From CAVQRC01 sp963715045 (lineage in GTDB: Bacteria > Planctomycetota > Planctomycetia > Pirellulales > Lacipirellulaceae): DNA of 64,000 bases. The stretch's first letter is position 1, and each line of letters starts with the position of its first letter. The notes beneath the pieces were generated by a model that was not told the origin of the DNA, did no database searches, and was given only the letters and a program-made list of their open reading frames with translations. Positions 39,385 to 48,369 of the stretch are shown here, in pieces. The stretch covers positions 62,001 to 126,000 of the forward strand of contig CAVQRC010000026.1 of assembly GCA_963715045.1 (NCBI GenBank). The letters run 5' to 3'. The position numbers and the translations under genes were made by a program.

Positions 39385-40262
39385 CGGCCACGGAGCGGGC
39401 AATGCTGGTACCGCTGGGTCGCGAGGAGTACATCGAGCAGGCCTATTTCTTCGGCACGCTGGCGGAGCGCCTGCAACGCAACCAGCCGGCCCAGGACGTC
39501 ATCGCGACGGTTCGCGAAGAGATCCTGGCGACTACCAAGCTGCCCCTGGCGCTCGATTTTCTCCTGGGTGAATTGCGGCACCTCGGTGCGTTAGCGGCCG
39601 GCATGCGCAAGCTGAACCACTACTTTTCAGCGTTTCAGGCGTTCGTTGTTGAGGAAGCCGAGAATGAGCGGGGACGGTTCGACCTCCGCATCGGCCTGCA
39701 GATCCTCCGCCGTGAAGCCGAATACCGGGCCGCCGACCCGTCGGTCCAGGGGTTATTCCTGTACCAGTTCGAGTCGATCTGCCGCAATCGTCTGGGATAC
39801 GACCGAGGGCTGGCGGCAATCGGCGCCGACCCGGCGTTCGATTCCGAGTGGTCCGCCTGGATCGAAACCCTGCGGCGGCGAATCGGGGCCGTCGATGTGG
39901 CGGATCTGATCTACGTGCGCAGCGCGTTCTACAAAACGCGCACCGCCCGCCGCCAGTCGTCCAGCGACGCGGAAAGCCCCTCCGCGGCGGCACTTCCACC
40001 CCCCCTGTTCGGAGAACGGGAAGGGAGAATCGCTTTGGCCAACCGCCGCAAAGACCCGTTGATATTGTTCGCCTCGCTGCACCGGCAACTCGGCTATCCG
40101 GATGTACCGCGGATCGAGCCGGGCAATCGGTCAGCGGACCTTCTGCCCGCCCTCGCCCGACGACTCGAACAACTCGAGTCGCGGCTGAAACTCGTCGAGG
40201 AGGAGCAACGCGGGGGCATCGACTTGACACGGTTCTACACTCCCCCACCGCCTGGTGAGTAA
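39381..40262 (+). CDS. Conserved hypothetical protein
   Basis: A 293-residue protein starting at an ATGA overlap with the hydrolase gene. The N-terminal half (EEYIEQAYFFGTLAERLQRN, TKLPLALDFLLGELRH, NHYFSAFQAFVVEEAENERG) is helical and looks conserved. The C-terminal part ends with a short coiled coil (ALARRLEQLESRLKLVEEEQ). No enzyme motif, signal peptide or membrane segment is seen. I believe similar proteins occur in other planctomycetes but cannot name a family. Coupling with the secreted hydrolase suggests coexpression only. Confidence 0.6.
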   Translation: MTATERAMLVPLGREEYIEQAYFFGTLAERLQRNQPAQDVIATVREEILATTKLPLALDFLLGELRHLGALAAGMRKLNHYFSAFQAFVVEEAENERGRFDLRIGLQILRREAEYRAADPSVQGLFLYQFESICRNRLGYDRGLAAIGADPAFDSEWSAWIETLRRRIGAVDVADLIYVRSAFYKTRTARRQSSSDAESPSAAALPPPLFGEREGRIALANRRKDPLILFASLHRQLGYPDVPRIEPGNRSADLLPALARRLEQLESRLKLVEEEQRGGIDLTRFYTPPPPGE

Positions 40263-40486
40263 GCTCAGCGATGCGACCTATCGGACTTGCTGGCAAGTGC
40301 GAGCGAGTTGTTGACGGTTGCGGTGAATTTGCGGTTCAACGGCTCCGGCGGAATTGTTACGATGCAGTGTCGAATTTTCGAATCCGGACGATTCTTACTC
40401 CCCTCCCGTGCCCGCTAGGCCGATCTGATCGCCAGCCGCACACCCACCCGGGCCACACGCCCTTCACCTTGCCGGCGAGAAACGCG

Positions 40487-40951
40487 GTGGACTTCCAAAG
40501 CAGCCTCAGTACCGACACGGTCACGGCGGCCTATCCGCAACCTCCGCTGGCGGTCACCCCGGACACGACCGTTCGCGACGTCCTGCTGCTGCTGAAGATG
40601 CAGCGTCGCAACAGCGTGCTGGTTTGCGAACACGAAGCCCTGATCGGCATCTTCACTGAACGCGATGCGTTGCGATTGATGGTATCCGGTGCGCCGCTCA
40701 GCGGTTCGATCCGCGACGTCATGACCAGTCAGGCCGCGACGGTGAGTGCCCAGGCAACGGTCGGTGAGGCGATTCGCATCATGTCCGAGGGTGGCTATCG
40801 GCGGCTTCCAATTGTCGACGATCAGCGTGTGCCCACCGGTGTCTCCGGCGTCCGCGGGATCGTGCGGTACATCGTCGAGCACATTCCGGAATCTGTGTAC
40901 AACCTCCCGCCCGACTCCAAGGGGGGACCAAGCGAACGGGAAGGGCCGTAA
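40487..40951 (+). CDS. CBS-pair protein upstream of korA
   Basis: The open frame extends upstream to 40271, but the first ~70 codons are not protein-like. GTG 40487, preceded by GGCGAG, gives ~154 residues that are nearly all two CBS domains: LAVTPDTTVRDVLLLLKMQR with LIGIFTERDALRLM, and IRDVMTSQAATVSAQATVGE with GGYRRLPIVDD. Such pairs bind adenine nucleotides and act as energy sensors. It has the same orientation as korA, 281 bases away, and a related CBS protein follows korB, which suggests that both sense energy state for that enzyme, although this is inference. Confidence 0.72.
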   Translation: MDFQSSLSTDTVTAAYPQPPLAVTPDTTVRDVLLLLKMQRRNSVLVCEHEALIGIFTERDALRLMVSGAPLSGSIRDVMTSQAATVSAQATVGEAIRIMSEGGYRRLPIVDDQRVPTGVSGVRGIVRYIVEHIPESVYNLPPDSKGGPSEREGP

Positions 40952-41232
40952 ACGAGCCACGGCCCGCCAGGATGCACTTCCCAGATGCACTCCGTTGACT
41001 TGCGTCGCCCAACTGAACCACACGCCCCGAGAACTCAACTTGACGCCTGCCAGGTGACACCCTCGACACTCCCTGAGAACCGCCGGCTGAGTTCGCCCCC
41101 TCGACCCGCCCCGAAGATTTGCCACCGCCAGACTCGCCGCGAACAATACGTCACGTCGTTGGCTCCCTGAGTCGATTCCCTATCATCTCGATCATTTCGT
41201 TCTACAACCTTCTTTAAGCGATCCCTTCTACC

Positions 41233-43095
41233 ATGGCCACCGACACCATTGACTCGGCGAATCGCAGTAACGTGATCACGATCGACGAGGCGACTGTCCG
41301 ATTCTGCGGCGATTCCGGCGACGGCATGCAGCTTGCTGGAGGACAGTTCACCAATACCTCGGCTCTGGCCGGAAACGATGTCGCCACGTTTCCCGACTTC
41401 CCGGCTGAAATCCGTGCTCCGCGGGGAACGAAAGCAGGGGTCTCGGGGTTTCAGGTACATTTCTCGAGCAAGGAGATCTTCACTCCTGGCGACACGGTCG
41501 ACGCCCTCGTCGCGATGAACCCGGCCGCCCTGGCCACCAACCTGAGTGACCTTCGCGATGGCGGGATCCTGATCGTCAACGACGATGCGTTCGATAAGAA
41601 GGGCATCGCTCAGGCGGGCTACGAATCGGATCCCCTGGAAGGGAGCTCGCTCGACAAGTACCGCCTGTTTCGCGTCTCGATGACCAAACTCACCCGGATC
41701 GCCGTCGAGGGACTGGGGCTGAGTGTCAAGGAAGCCGATCGCTGCCGCAACTTCTTCGCGATGGGGCTGGTGTATTGGATCTACGATCGACCCCTGGAGC
41801 CCACGCAGCGGTTCATCAATGAGAAGTTCGGCAAGAAGCCGGCGGTCGCCGAGGCCAATACCAAGGCCCTCAAGGCCGGTTTCCATTATGGCGAAACCGT
41901 CGAGGCGATCGGGACCCAGTTTCATGTCGATCCGGCCAAGCTGTTGCCCGGAATGTATCGCAACGTGATGGGCAACGAAGCCCTCGCGTTCGGCCTGATT
42001 GCAGCCGCCAAGCAGAGCAACATGCGGCTGTTTCTGGGGGCCTACCCGATCACGCCCGCGAGCGACATCCTGCACTATCTTTCCAAGCACAAGAATTTCG
42101 GCGTGCTCACCTTCCAGGCGGAAGACGAGATTGCGGCGATGACGGCGACCATCGGCGCCGCGTTTGCCGGCGCGTTATCGGTCACCGCTTCGAGCGGTCC
42201 GGGGATCGCCCTGAAGGGAGAAGCCCTGGGGCTGGCTGTGATCACCGAACTGCCGATGGTCGTGATCAACGTTCAGCGGGGCGGGCCCTCCACCGGCTTG
42301 CCGACCAAGACCGAACAGGCCGATCTCCTGCAAGCGATGTTCGGGCGGAACGGCGAGTGCCCGATGCCCATCATCGCCGCCAGGAGTCCCGCCGACTGTT
42401 TCGAGACCGCTCAGGAAGCGTGGCGGATCGCGGCGCGGTACATGACACCGGTCTTTCTGCTCACCGACGGCTACATTGCCAACGGGAGCGAGCCCTGGAA
42501 GATTCCGGACGTCGAAGATCTCCCGCGCGTGGAAGTTCAGCACCCCAGCGGCACGGACGATGGCGAAGCGTTCCTGCCTTACAAGCGGGATGAGCGGCTT
42601 GTACGACCCTGGGCGATTCCCGGCACCCCCGGTTTGATGCACCGGATCGGCGGTCTCGAAAAACAGGACATCACCGGAAACGTCAGCTACGACCCAGACA
42701 ATCACCACCACATGATCCTGACGCGGGCCCAGAAGGTCGCCAATATCGCCCAGGACATTCCGCCACAGGAAGTCATGGGCCCCGCATCGGGCGACCTGTT
42801 GGTCGTCAGCTGGGGCGGGCCGTACGGCTCGTGTGCGACCGCCGTCAAAGAGGCCCAGAAACGCGGCAAGGCCGTCGCCCACTGCCATTTACGCTATCTC
42901 AATCCGTTTCCGAGGAACTTTGGCGAGATCCTCGGCAACTACAAACACGTCCTGGTTCCGGAACTCAATCTGGGACAGTTGTCGATCTTGATCCGCAACG
43001 AGTTCTTGATTGATACGATCGGGCTGAACCTGGTACGCGGCAAGCCGTTCAGTGTCGCGGAAATCCTCGAAAAGATATTGGAGTTGGTCGACTAG
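41233..43095 (+). CDS. korA: 2-oxoacid:ferredoxin oxidoreductase subunit alpha (gamma-alpha fusion)
   Basis: A 620-residue subunit that, with the next gene, oxidatively decarboxylates a 2-oxoacid (2-oxoglutarate most likely) to the acyl-CoA while reducing ferredoxin. The N-terminal gamma-type domain (~10-200) starts with VRFCGDSGDGMQLAGGQF; the alpha domains follow with NEALAFGLIAAAKQS, GAYPITPASDIL, TASSGPGIALKGEALGLAV and NVQRGGPSTGLPTKTEQAD. It has no ferredoxin domain. This two-subunit layout is typical of KorAB in bacteria. The gap to korB is 123 bases. Confidence 0.93.
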   Translation: MATDTIDSANRSNVITIDEATVRFCGDSGDGMQLAGGQFTNTSALAGNDVATFPDFPAEIRAPRGTKAGVSGFQVHFSSKEIFTPGDTVDALVAMNPAALATNLSDLRDGGILIVNDDAFDKKGIAQAGYESDPLEGSSLDKYRLFRVSMTKLTRIAVEGLGLSVKEADRCRNFFAMGLVYWIYDRPLEPTQRFINEKFGKKPAVAEANTKALKAGFHYGETVEAIGTQFHVDPAKLLPGMYRNVMGNEALAFGLIAAAKQSNMRLFLGAYPITPASDILHYLSKHKNFGVLTFQAEDEIAAMTATIGAAFAGALSVTASSGPGIALKGEALGLAVITELPMVVINVQRGGPSTGLPTKTEQADLLQAMFGRNGECPMPIIAARSPADCFETAQEAWRIAARYMTPVFLLTDGYIANGSEPWKIPDVEDLPRVEVQHPSGTDDGEAFLPYKRDERLVRPWAIPGTPGLMHRIGGLEKQDITGNVSYDPDNHHHMILTRAQKVANIAQDIPPQEVMGPASGDLLVVSWGGPYGSCATAVKEAQKRGKAVAHCHLRYLNPFPRNFGEILGNYKHVLVPELNLGQLSILIRNEFLIDTIGLNLVRGKPFSVAEILEKILELVD

Positions 43096-43218
43096 CAGAC
43101 GTGCGGTCGGTGAGGGTACCTCACGATTGCACGCCACCCTGCCAACGCCTGGACGGTTCCAAGAGCTTCCACACCCTTCTTCGACAAACCTCTAACTACC
43201 GGGAAATCCGCTCCTCCG

Positions 43219-44247
43219 ATGAGCTCTGTCCAAACTTCGCTGCCAGTACTGAAGCCGACCGATTTCGCCAGTGATCAGGACGTCCGTTGGTGTCCTGGCT
43301 GCGGTGATTACTCGATTCTGGCCCAAATGAAGAAAATCATGCCGAGCCTCGGCATCCCGCGGGAGAAGATCGTGTTCATCTCGGGCATCGGCTGTTCGAG
43401 CCGATTTCCGTATTACATGAACACGTACGGGATCCACAGCATTCACGGTCGGGCCCCTGCGGTGGCCACCGGCCTGAAGTCGGCCCGGCCCGACTTGACA
43501 GTCTGGGTGATCACCGGCGATGGCGATGGGTTGTCAATCGGTGGCAACCACCTGATGCACGCGATTCGCCGGAATCTCGACATCAACATCGTGTTGTTCA
43601 ACAACCGGATCTACGGCCTGACCAAGGGACAGTACTCGCCCACCTCACCGCTCGGTAAAGTCACCAAGAGCACCCCCTTCGGGGCGATCGACAATCCGCT
43701 GCATCCGCTCTCGATTGCCATCGGTTGCGAAGCTACGTTCGTTGCCCGCAGTATCGATGTCAACATCAAGCATCTCGGCGAGACGCTCCGCCGCGCTGCC
43801 GAGCATCGCGGAACGGCCTTTGTCGAGGTCTACCAGAATTGCAACGTCTTCAACGATGGCGCGTGGTCCTACGCCACCGACAAGGCCGTCAAGAACGATA
43901 CCGTGCTCGAACTCGAACACGGAAAACCCCTCATCTTCGGCAAGGATCGTGACAAGGGAATCCGCCTCAACGGTCTCGATCCGGAAGTCGTGCAACTCGG
44001 CAAGGGGATCACCGAAGACGATCTCCTGTTCCACGACGAAAAGAGTCCCGAGCCGAGTCTGGCGTATCTTCTCAGCCGGCTTCGTCACGAGGACGGTTTT
44101 CCCGAACCCATCGGCGTCTTTCGCTCGGTGGATGCACCCAAGTACGATCTGGAGATCAATCGGCAGGTTGACGAAGCGATCGCCAAACAGGGTCACGGCG
44201 ATCTGGAAAAGCTCTTTCATGCCGGCGACACCTGGAGCGTCGAATGA
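43219..44247 (+). CDS. korB: 2-oxoacid:ferredoxin oxidoreductase subunit beta
   Basis: The 342-residue thiamine-diphosphate-binding partner of the preceding subunit. WCPGCGDYSIL and ISGIGCSSRFPYYMNTYG give three of the cysteines that hold the single [4Fe-4S] cluster, and the later VYQNCNVFND provides the fourth. The ThDP motif is GDGDGLSIGGNHLMHA followed by NNRIYGLTKGQYSPTS. The RGTAFVEVYQNC and C-terminal length match KorB rather than pyruvate enzymes. Its stop overlaps the start of the zinc-ribbon CBS gene (ATGA). Confidence 0.93.
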   Translation: MSSVQTSLPVLKPTDFASDQDVRWCPGCGDYSILAQMKKIMPSLGIPREKIVFISGIGCSSRFPYYMNTYGIHSIHGRAPAVATGLKSARPDLTVWVITGDGDGLSIGGNHLMHAIRRNLDINIVLFNNRIYGLTKGQYSPTSPLGKVTKSTPFGAIDNPLHPLSIAIGCEATFVARSIDVNIKHLGETLRRAAEHRGTAFVEVYQNCNVFNDGAWSYATDKAVKNDTVLELEHGKPLIFGKDRDKGIRLNGLDPEVVQLGKGITEDDLLFHDEKSPEPSLAYLLSRLRHEDGFPEPIGVFRSVDAPKYDLEINRQVDEAIAKQGHGDLEKLFHAGDTWSVE

Positions 44248-44777
44248 TCATTTGCCCGGACTGCGGTCAGGAGAACATCGAGGGCCTCGACACGTGCGAG
44301 GGCTGCGGGCAGTCGCTGAGCGAACTCAGCGTCCGCATGCGATCGACGCCACTGGAAGTCTCCTTGTTCGCCGACGACATTCAGACGCTGGGAATCCGGC
44401 CGGCATCGACGGTCTCTCCCGAGATGTCGGTCGGCGACGTGCTCGCTCAGATGGTGGACGAGAAAACGGGCTGCGCGATCGTCACCGAAGACGAGCAGAT
44501 CGTGGGCATCTTCACCGAACGCGACGCCCTGTTCGAAATCAACATCGACCTGGCGACGCTCCGCGACGAGCCCATTTCGCGGTTCATGACGTCGTCGCCG
44601 GTGACGCTCAATGTGGACGACAAGATCGTGTTTGCTCTGAAGAACATGGATCTCGGTGGCTACCGACACCTGCCGATTCTCGAAGACGGCAAGCCCCGCG
44701 GCGTGATTTCGATCCGCGACATTCTCACCTACCTGGCCGACCGGATCGCGGCCAATCCCGTCAATCAGGCCCCTTGA
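44244..44777 (+). CDS. Zinc-ribbon CBS-pair protein
   Basis: A 177-residue protein with an N-terminal zinc ribbon (Cys4, Cys7, Cys18, Cys21: CPDCGQENIEGLDTCEGCG) and two CBS domains (SPEMSVGDVLAQMVDEKTGC, VGIFTERDALFEI, MTSSPVTLNVDDKIVFALKN, LGGYRHLPILEDGKPRGVIS). CBS pairs bind ATP, ADP or AMP and relay energy state. The start overlaps the korB stop, so it is translated with korB; the stop overlaps the RDD start (TTGA). It is a likely regulator of the oxidoreductase or of the membrane operon downstream. Confidence 0.82.
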   Translation: MIICPDCGQENIEGLDTCEGCGQSLSELSVRMRSTPLEVSLFADDIQTLGIRPASTVSPEMSVGDVLAQMVDEKTGCAIVTEDEQIVGIFTERDALFEINIDLATLRDEPISRFMTSSPVTLNVDDKIVFALKNMDLGGYRHLPILEDGKPRGVISIRDILTYLADRIAANPVNQAP

Positions 44778-45733
44778 GTCCCGGACCAGGCGGCACGTGG
44801 GGACGGGGTGGAACGCCTGCAAAGCGGTTGCCGGGCAGTCGTCGGCCTCCTCTCGATTCCCGCATTCGGATCGTCACGCCCGAGAATATCGCCTTCGAGT
44901 ACCGCCTGGCCGGCCCCTTCTGGCGACTGCCGGCCTACCTCGTCGACTTGCTGATTCGCGCCGCTCTGTTGTGGGGCAGCAGCTTGATCGGGCTGACAAT
45001 CCTCGGCCTGACGTTCGGCACCGGGCCAGGCTGGATGTTTTTTTTCGTCGCCTGGTTCATCCTCGAGTGGTTCTATGGTGGCCTGTTCGAGACCTACTGC
45101 AACGGTCAGACGCCTGGCAAGCGGTTGTTTCGCATCCGCGTGATGTCGGTTGACGGTCAGCCGATCGACGCCCTGCAGGCCGTCCTGCGGAATCTTCTGC
45201 GTACCGTCGACGGACTGCCGTGCCTGTTCGGGGACGCGATGCTGATGCCCACCTTCCTCGTCGGATTGGTGACGATCGCCTCGACCCGACGGTATCAGCG
45301 ACTGGGCGACCTCGCCTGCGGCACGATCGTCGTCATCGACGAACCCGAACGACTGAGGGGTGTCGCTCGCGTGGATGAACCGCAAGTCGAGGCCGCCCTG
45401 GCCGCGATTCCCCCGGACTTCGTCGCCAGCCGAGAGCTGACGCGGGTCCTCGCCATGTACCTCGATCGCCGTCAGTATTTCTCAGCGGCACGGCGGGCCG
45501 AGATCGCCCGACACGTTGGCGAACCCCTGGCTGCACGATTCCAACTCCCTCCCGGGATCGATCACGACGCCCTTCTCTGTGCGGTTTATCAACGTGTGTT
45601 TGTCAGCGACCACAGCCCTGACGGTTCCCACCATCACCACCCGAAATTACCCCGCGACAAGAACTTAAGCCGGCCTGAGCGCGGCACCGTACTCGACCCC
45701 CCGGATGCGAAACCGGAGAGGATTCCCGGATGA
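44774..45733 (+). CDS. RDD family membrane protein
   Basis: Translation probably starts at TTG 44774, overlapping the CBS stop by four bases; the frame continues upstream only as a shadow of korB. It gives ~319 residues. The RDD domain is at ~35-180: AGPFWRLPAYLVDLLIRAAL, then two to three membrane helices and NGQTPGKRLFRIRV. The C-terminal part (FVASRELTRVLAMYLDRRQY, ARFQLPPG) is soluble. RDD proteins are membrane proteins that occur next to MoxR-like operons; some act as Na+(Li+,K+)/H+ antiporters but most are unassigned. The stop overlaps the SpoIIM-like gene. Confidence 0.78.
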   Translation: MSPGPGGTWGRGGTPAKRLPGSRRPPLDSRIRIVTPENIAFEYRLAGPFWRLPAYLVDLLIRAALLWGSSLIGLTILGLTFGTGPGWMFFFVAWFILEWFYGGLFETYCNGQTPGKRLFRIRVMSVDGQPIDALQAVLRNLLRTVDGLPCLFGDAMLMPTFLVGLVTIASTRRYQRLGDLACGTIVVIDEPERLRGVARVDEPQVEAALAAIPPDFVASRELTRVLAMYLDRRQYFSAARRAEIARHVGEPLAARFQLPPGIDHDALLCAVYQRVFVSDHSPDGSHHHHPKLPRDKNLSRPERGTVLDPPDAKPERIPG

Positions 45734-46755
45734 ACGTCGCTCAACGCCTCGAAGCGCGGCAGTCACAGTGGCTTGAATTGGAGCGATTGTGCGATGAGTT
45801 GGAGCGGAAGCGGTGGTCCCGCATCGGCGCCGCCAGCCTTTCCCGCTTTGCTTCGTTGTACCGCGGTGCCTGCGCGGACCTGGCCCTCGCCGACGCGTAT
45901 CATCTGCCGCCGGCAACGGTCCGCTACCTGCATCGACTTGTCGGCCGGGCTCACAACCGGCTCTATCGCAGCCGCCGCTTCGACGTTAGCGGATGGGCAG
46001 AAGAGCTTTTCGTCCATGTCCCACGGCGTCTGTTTCAAGATGGGGCCCTGCGAATTTCGTTTGTGACATTCTGGGGATTCTTCCTCGCCAGCGTGTACCT
46101 GGCGTCGGACGCGTCCATGTATCGAGACTTCGCCCGCCAGATCGCGGGCGAGGACGCCCTCACCCAGGTCGAGCAGATGTACGAGAACCCGATCGGCAGT
46201 TCCGGATCGGCCTCGGGTATGGAACCCGCCATGTCGGGCTTCTATCTCTTCAACAACACGCGGATCGGCCTGTATTGCTTCGCCGCGGGATTGCTGTTGG
46301 GAATTGGCGGACTCTTTACACTTGTCTTCAACGCCATCATGCTCGGCACAATCTTCGGACACATGACGACGGTGCCGCAGAGCGAAAACTTCTATCACTT
46401 CGTCACCGCCCACGGACCGTTCGAGTTGACCGCCGTGGTGGTCTCGGCAGCCGCCGGAATGCGGCTCGGCTTCGCCCTCGTCGATACGGGCGGCCTGACG
46501 CGGTCCGACGCGGTCCGACGCGCCGCCCGCCAGGCCACTCCCACCATGGGTGCGGCGATGGCCTTGTTCTTTATGGCTGCCATGATCGAAGGTTTTCTTT
46601 CTCCTAGCCGTGCGCCCTATGAAATCAAGGCGGCGGTTGCCGTCCTGTCCACGCTGCTGTTGATGTTTTACTTTGTGATCCTGGGTCTCCCCCGCGAAAC
46701 GATGGTCCAATCGGCTGCGACGTCGGTTGCGGCTCCCAACCATGCAACTCGATAA
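45730..46755 (+). CDS. SpoIIM-like integral membrane protein
   Basis: A 341-residue membrane protein related to stage II sporulation protein M. A soluble N-terminal part (SQWLELERLCDELERKRWSR) precedes four to five membrane helices including ISFVTFWGFFLASVYLAS, FAAGLLLGIGGLFTLVFNAI and TLLLMFYFVILGLP, and the short NNTRIGLYCF and TAHGPFELTAVVV motifs common to this family. In Bacillus SpoIIM is part of the cell-wall-degrading complex at engulfment; in non-spore-formers, as here, the family travels with RDD and MoxR genes. The start overlaps the RDD stop (ATGA). Confidence 0.8.
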   Translation: MNVAQRLEARQSQWLELERLCDELERKRWSRIGAASLSRFASLYRGACADLALADAYHLPPATVRYLHRLVGRAHNRLYRSRRFDVSGWAEELFVHVPRRLFQDGALRISFVTFWGFFLASVYLASDASMYRDFARQIAGEDALTQVEQMYENPIGSSGSASGMEPAMSGFYLFNNTRIGLYCFAAGLLLGIGGLFTLVFNAIMLGTIFGHMTTVPQSENFYHFVTAHGPFELTAVVVSAAAGMRLGFALVDTGGLTRSDAVRRAARQATPTMGAAMALFFMAAMIEGFLSPSRAPYEIKAAVAVLSTLLLMFYFVILGLPRETMVQSAATSVAAPNHATR

Positions 46756-47573
46756 CGCGAACATCACGATCCGCGAGCGGAACCTGTGCGAAATCCTCGA
46801 CCTTTCGCTGCGGGTCGTGAGCACGTACCGCAAACCACTGCTGGGAGCCTGGTTTCTCGGCGTGCTGCCCTTCGCGACGGGCAACGCGTGGATGCTCATT
46901 CAACTCGGTGACTCACTCACCTCGGAGGATGCATTTTCTGGTGTTGTGTTCTGGTCGCTGATCTGGATCGGCCTGACGACTCCCCTCGCGACCGCTCCCA
47001 TCACGCTCCTGCTCGGGCAGATCCTGTTTCAGGTGGAGCTCAGCTATCGCCGCCTGTTACACGATCTGGTGCGGTCTCTGCCACAGCTTCTCGTGTTGCA
47101 GGGATTCCTGCGGTTGATCTGTTTCTTTCCCGCCTTGGTGACGATGATCGTGCCTTATGTGGGTTGGCCGTACCTCACCGAGATAATTCTGCTCGAGCGG
47201 AACCCGCTGCGGGCAGGGACCGCACGCCACTACCCCGTCCACCTGGCAGCGAACCAGGAGCCTCCACCAATCGGCCCGTGGAGAGCTGTTCGCCCGCTGG
47301 ATCGGATTCTCTGCGGCAGCCGCGGCCCTCTGCCTGTCGTTGCTGGGAGGGATGTACGTGCTGGCACGGGAGTTCGAAACTCCTGCCGAACCGCTGGCAA
47401 CGGTGACCCTCCTGGGCCTGGCGACCATCGCCGTCTGGGTGACAGTCGGGTTCACGGCCGTGGCTCGTTTTCTGGCGTACCTCGACCTGAGAATTCGCCG
47501 CGAGGGTTGGGAGGTCGAGCTGGCGATGCGGGCGGAAGGGATCCGGATGCGGGAAGCGTGGCATGATGGATAG
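46742..47573 (+). CDS. Multi-pass membrane protein of unknown function, frameshifted
   Basis: From ATG 46742 (overlapping the SpoIIM-like gene by 14 bases) the protein has two or three hydrophobic stretches (PLLGAWFLGVLPFATG, FWSLIWIGLTTPLATAPITL), then LTEIILLERNPLRAG. Near 47210-47235 the frame changes and continues with ELFARWIGFSAAAAALCLSL, GLATIAVWVTVGFTAVARFL and RREGWEVELAMRAEGIRM. About 276 residues in all. The topology and the basic C-terminal EGWDVEL-like stretch resemble membrane proteins in RDD/SpoIIM/DUF4129 clusters. No function is known. It overlaps the next start. Confidence 0.65.
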
Positions 47574-48369
47574 TCGCTGCAACGGGGTCGCTGCCTGGTT
47601 GACGCCCGCCGGTGTACGCGCGACGGGCGGCGTTCTGATGATGGCCATGCTCCTGATCTATGGCATTGCCCCTGCGGTGGCAGCGGCAGACGTCGACCCG
47701 GCGGTCGAAGCCGGGCGCGAGGCACTCGATCGCTGGTGGGACTACGGCTGGTACGATGACGATCAGGACGACCTCCGCCCCGTCAACGTCCCTGCTCCCG
47801 CCCAACCTGCCGGTCGCTCGAATTTCAACTCGGGTTTCGGGGAACTGTTCCAGGTGCTCGGTTGGATGGCCGTGGCGGCGATCCTCGTGGGGATCGCGTA
47901 CCTGCTCGCCCGGGCGTATCTGCAGCGGGAAACCGCCTCCGCTCTCAATCCGCGCGGCACCGACGGCAAACGCCCGGCTCAGCAGCTTCTCGACCGCGTC
48001 GAAGCCCTGCCGGCAGAAGCTCGCCGGGAAACGAACGATTTGCTCGGAGCAGCCCACCGGCAACTTCGTGACGAGAATTACTCCGAGGCCATCATCTACC
48101 TGTTCAGCCATCTGCTCGTACTCTTCGATCAGCACGACCTGCTGCGGCTGGCCACAGGAAAGACGAATCGCCAGTACCTCCGCGAGGTCCGTCGAAGCAG
48201 TCGTGACCAACCGGTTATCGTGTCTGCATTCGGAGAAGTCCGGCACGCGTTCGAGGACGTGTACTACGGTCAACATTCGCTTTCGCGGAACCGCTTCGAA
48301 AGCTGCTGGGCGAAGCTGCCACAGATCAACGCCCAACTCGCGCGTTTCGAGCAGGAGCGGGCCGCATGA
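47563..48369 (+). CDS. DUF4129 domain membrane protein
   Basis: A 268-residue protein with a signal or anchor near the N-terminus (MMAMLLIYGIAPAVAAADVD), a short acidic linker, a membrane helix (LGWMAVAAILVGIAYLLARA) and a C-terminal DUF4129 domain: GAAHRQLRDENYSEAIIYLF, HDLLRLATGKTNRQYLREV and FEDVYYGQHSLSRNRFESCW. DUF4129 proteins occur almost only in clusters with MoxR and DUF58 genes, some fused to transglutaminases. The start lies inside the frame of the preceding gene. It is probably one component of a membrane complex whose ATPase is MoxR. Confidence 0.83.
   Translation: MMDSRCNGVAAWLTPAGVRATGGVLMMAMLLIYGIAPAVAAADVDPAVEAGREALDRWWDYGWYDDDQDDLRPVNVPAPAQPAGRSNFNSGFGELFQVLGWMAVAAILVGIAYLLARAYLQRETASALNPRGTDGKRPAQQLLDRVEALPAEARRETNDLLGAAHRQLRDENYSEAIIYLFSHLLVLFDQHDLLRLATGKTNRQYLREVRRSSRDQPVIVSAFGEVRHAFEDVYYGQHSLSRNRFESCWAKLPQINAQLARFEQERAA

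Noticed and set aside
43715..45733. A 672-codon protein beginning inside korB and ending with the RDD domain
   Set aside because: The first ~350 codons are an out-of-frame reading of korB and the CBS gene; the RDD gene starts at TTG 44774.
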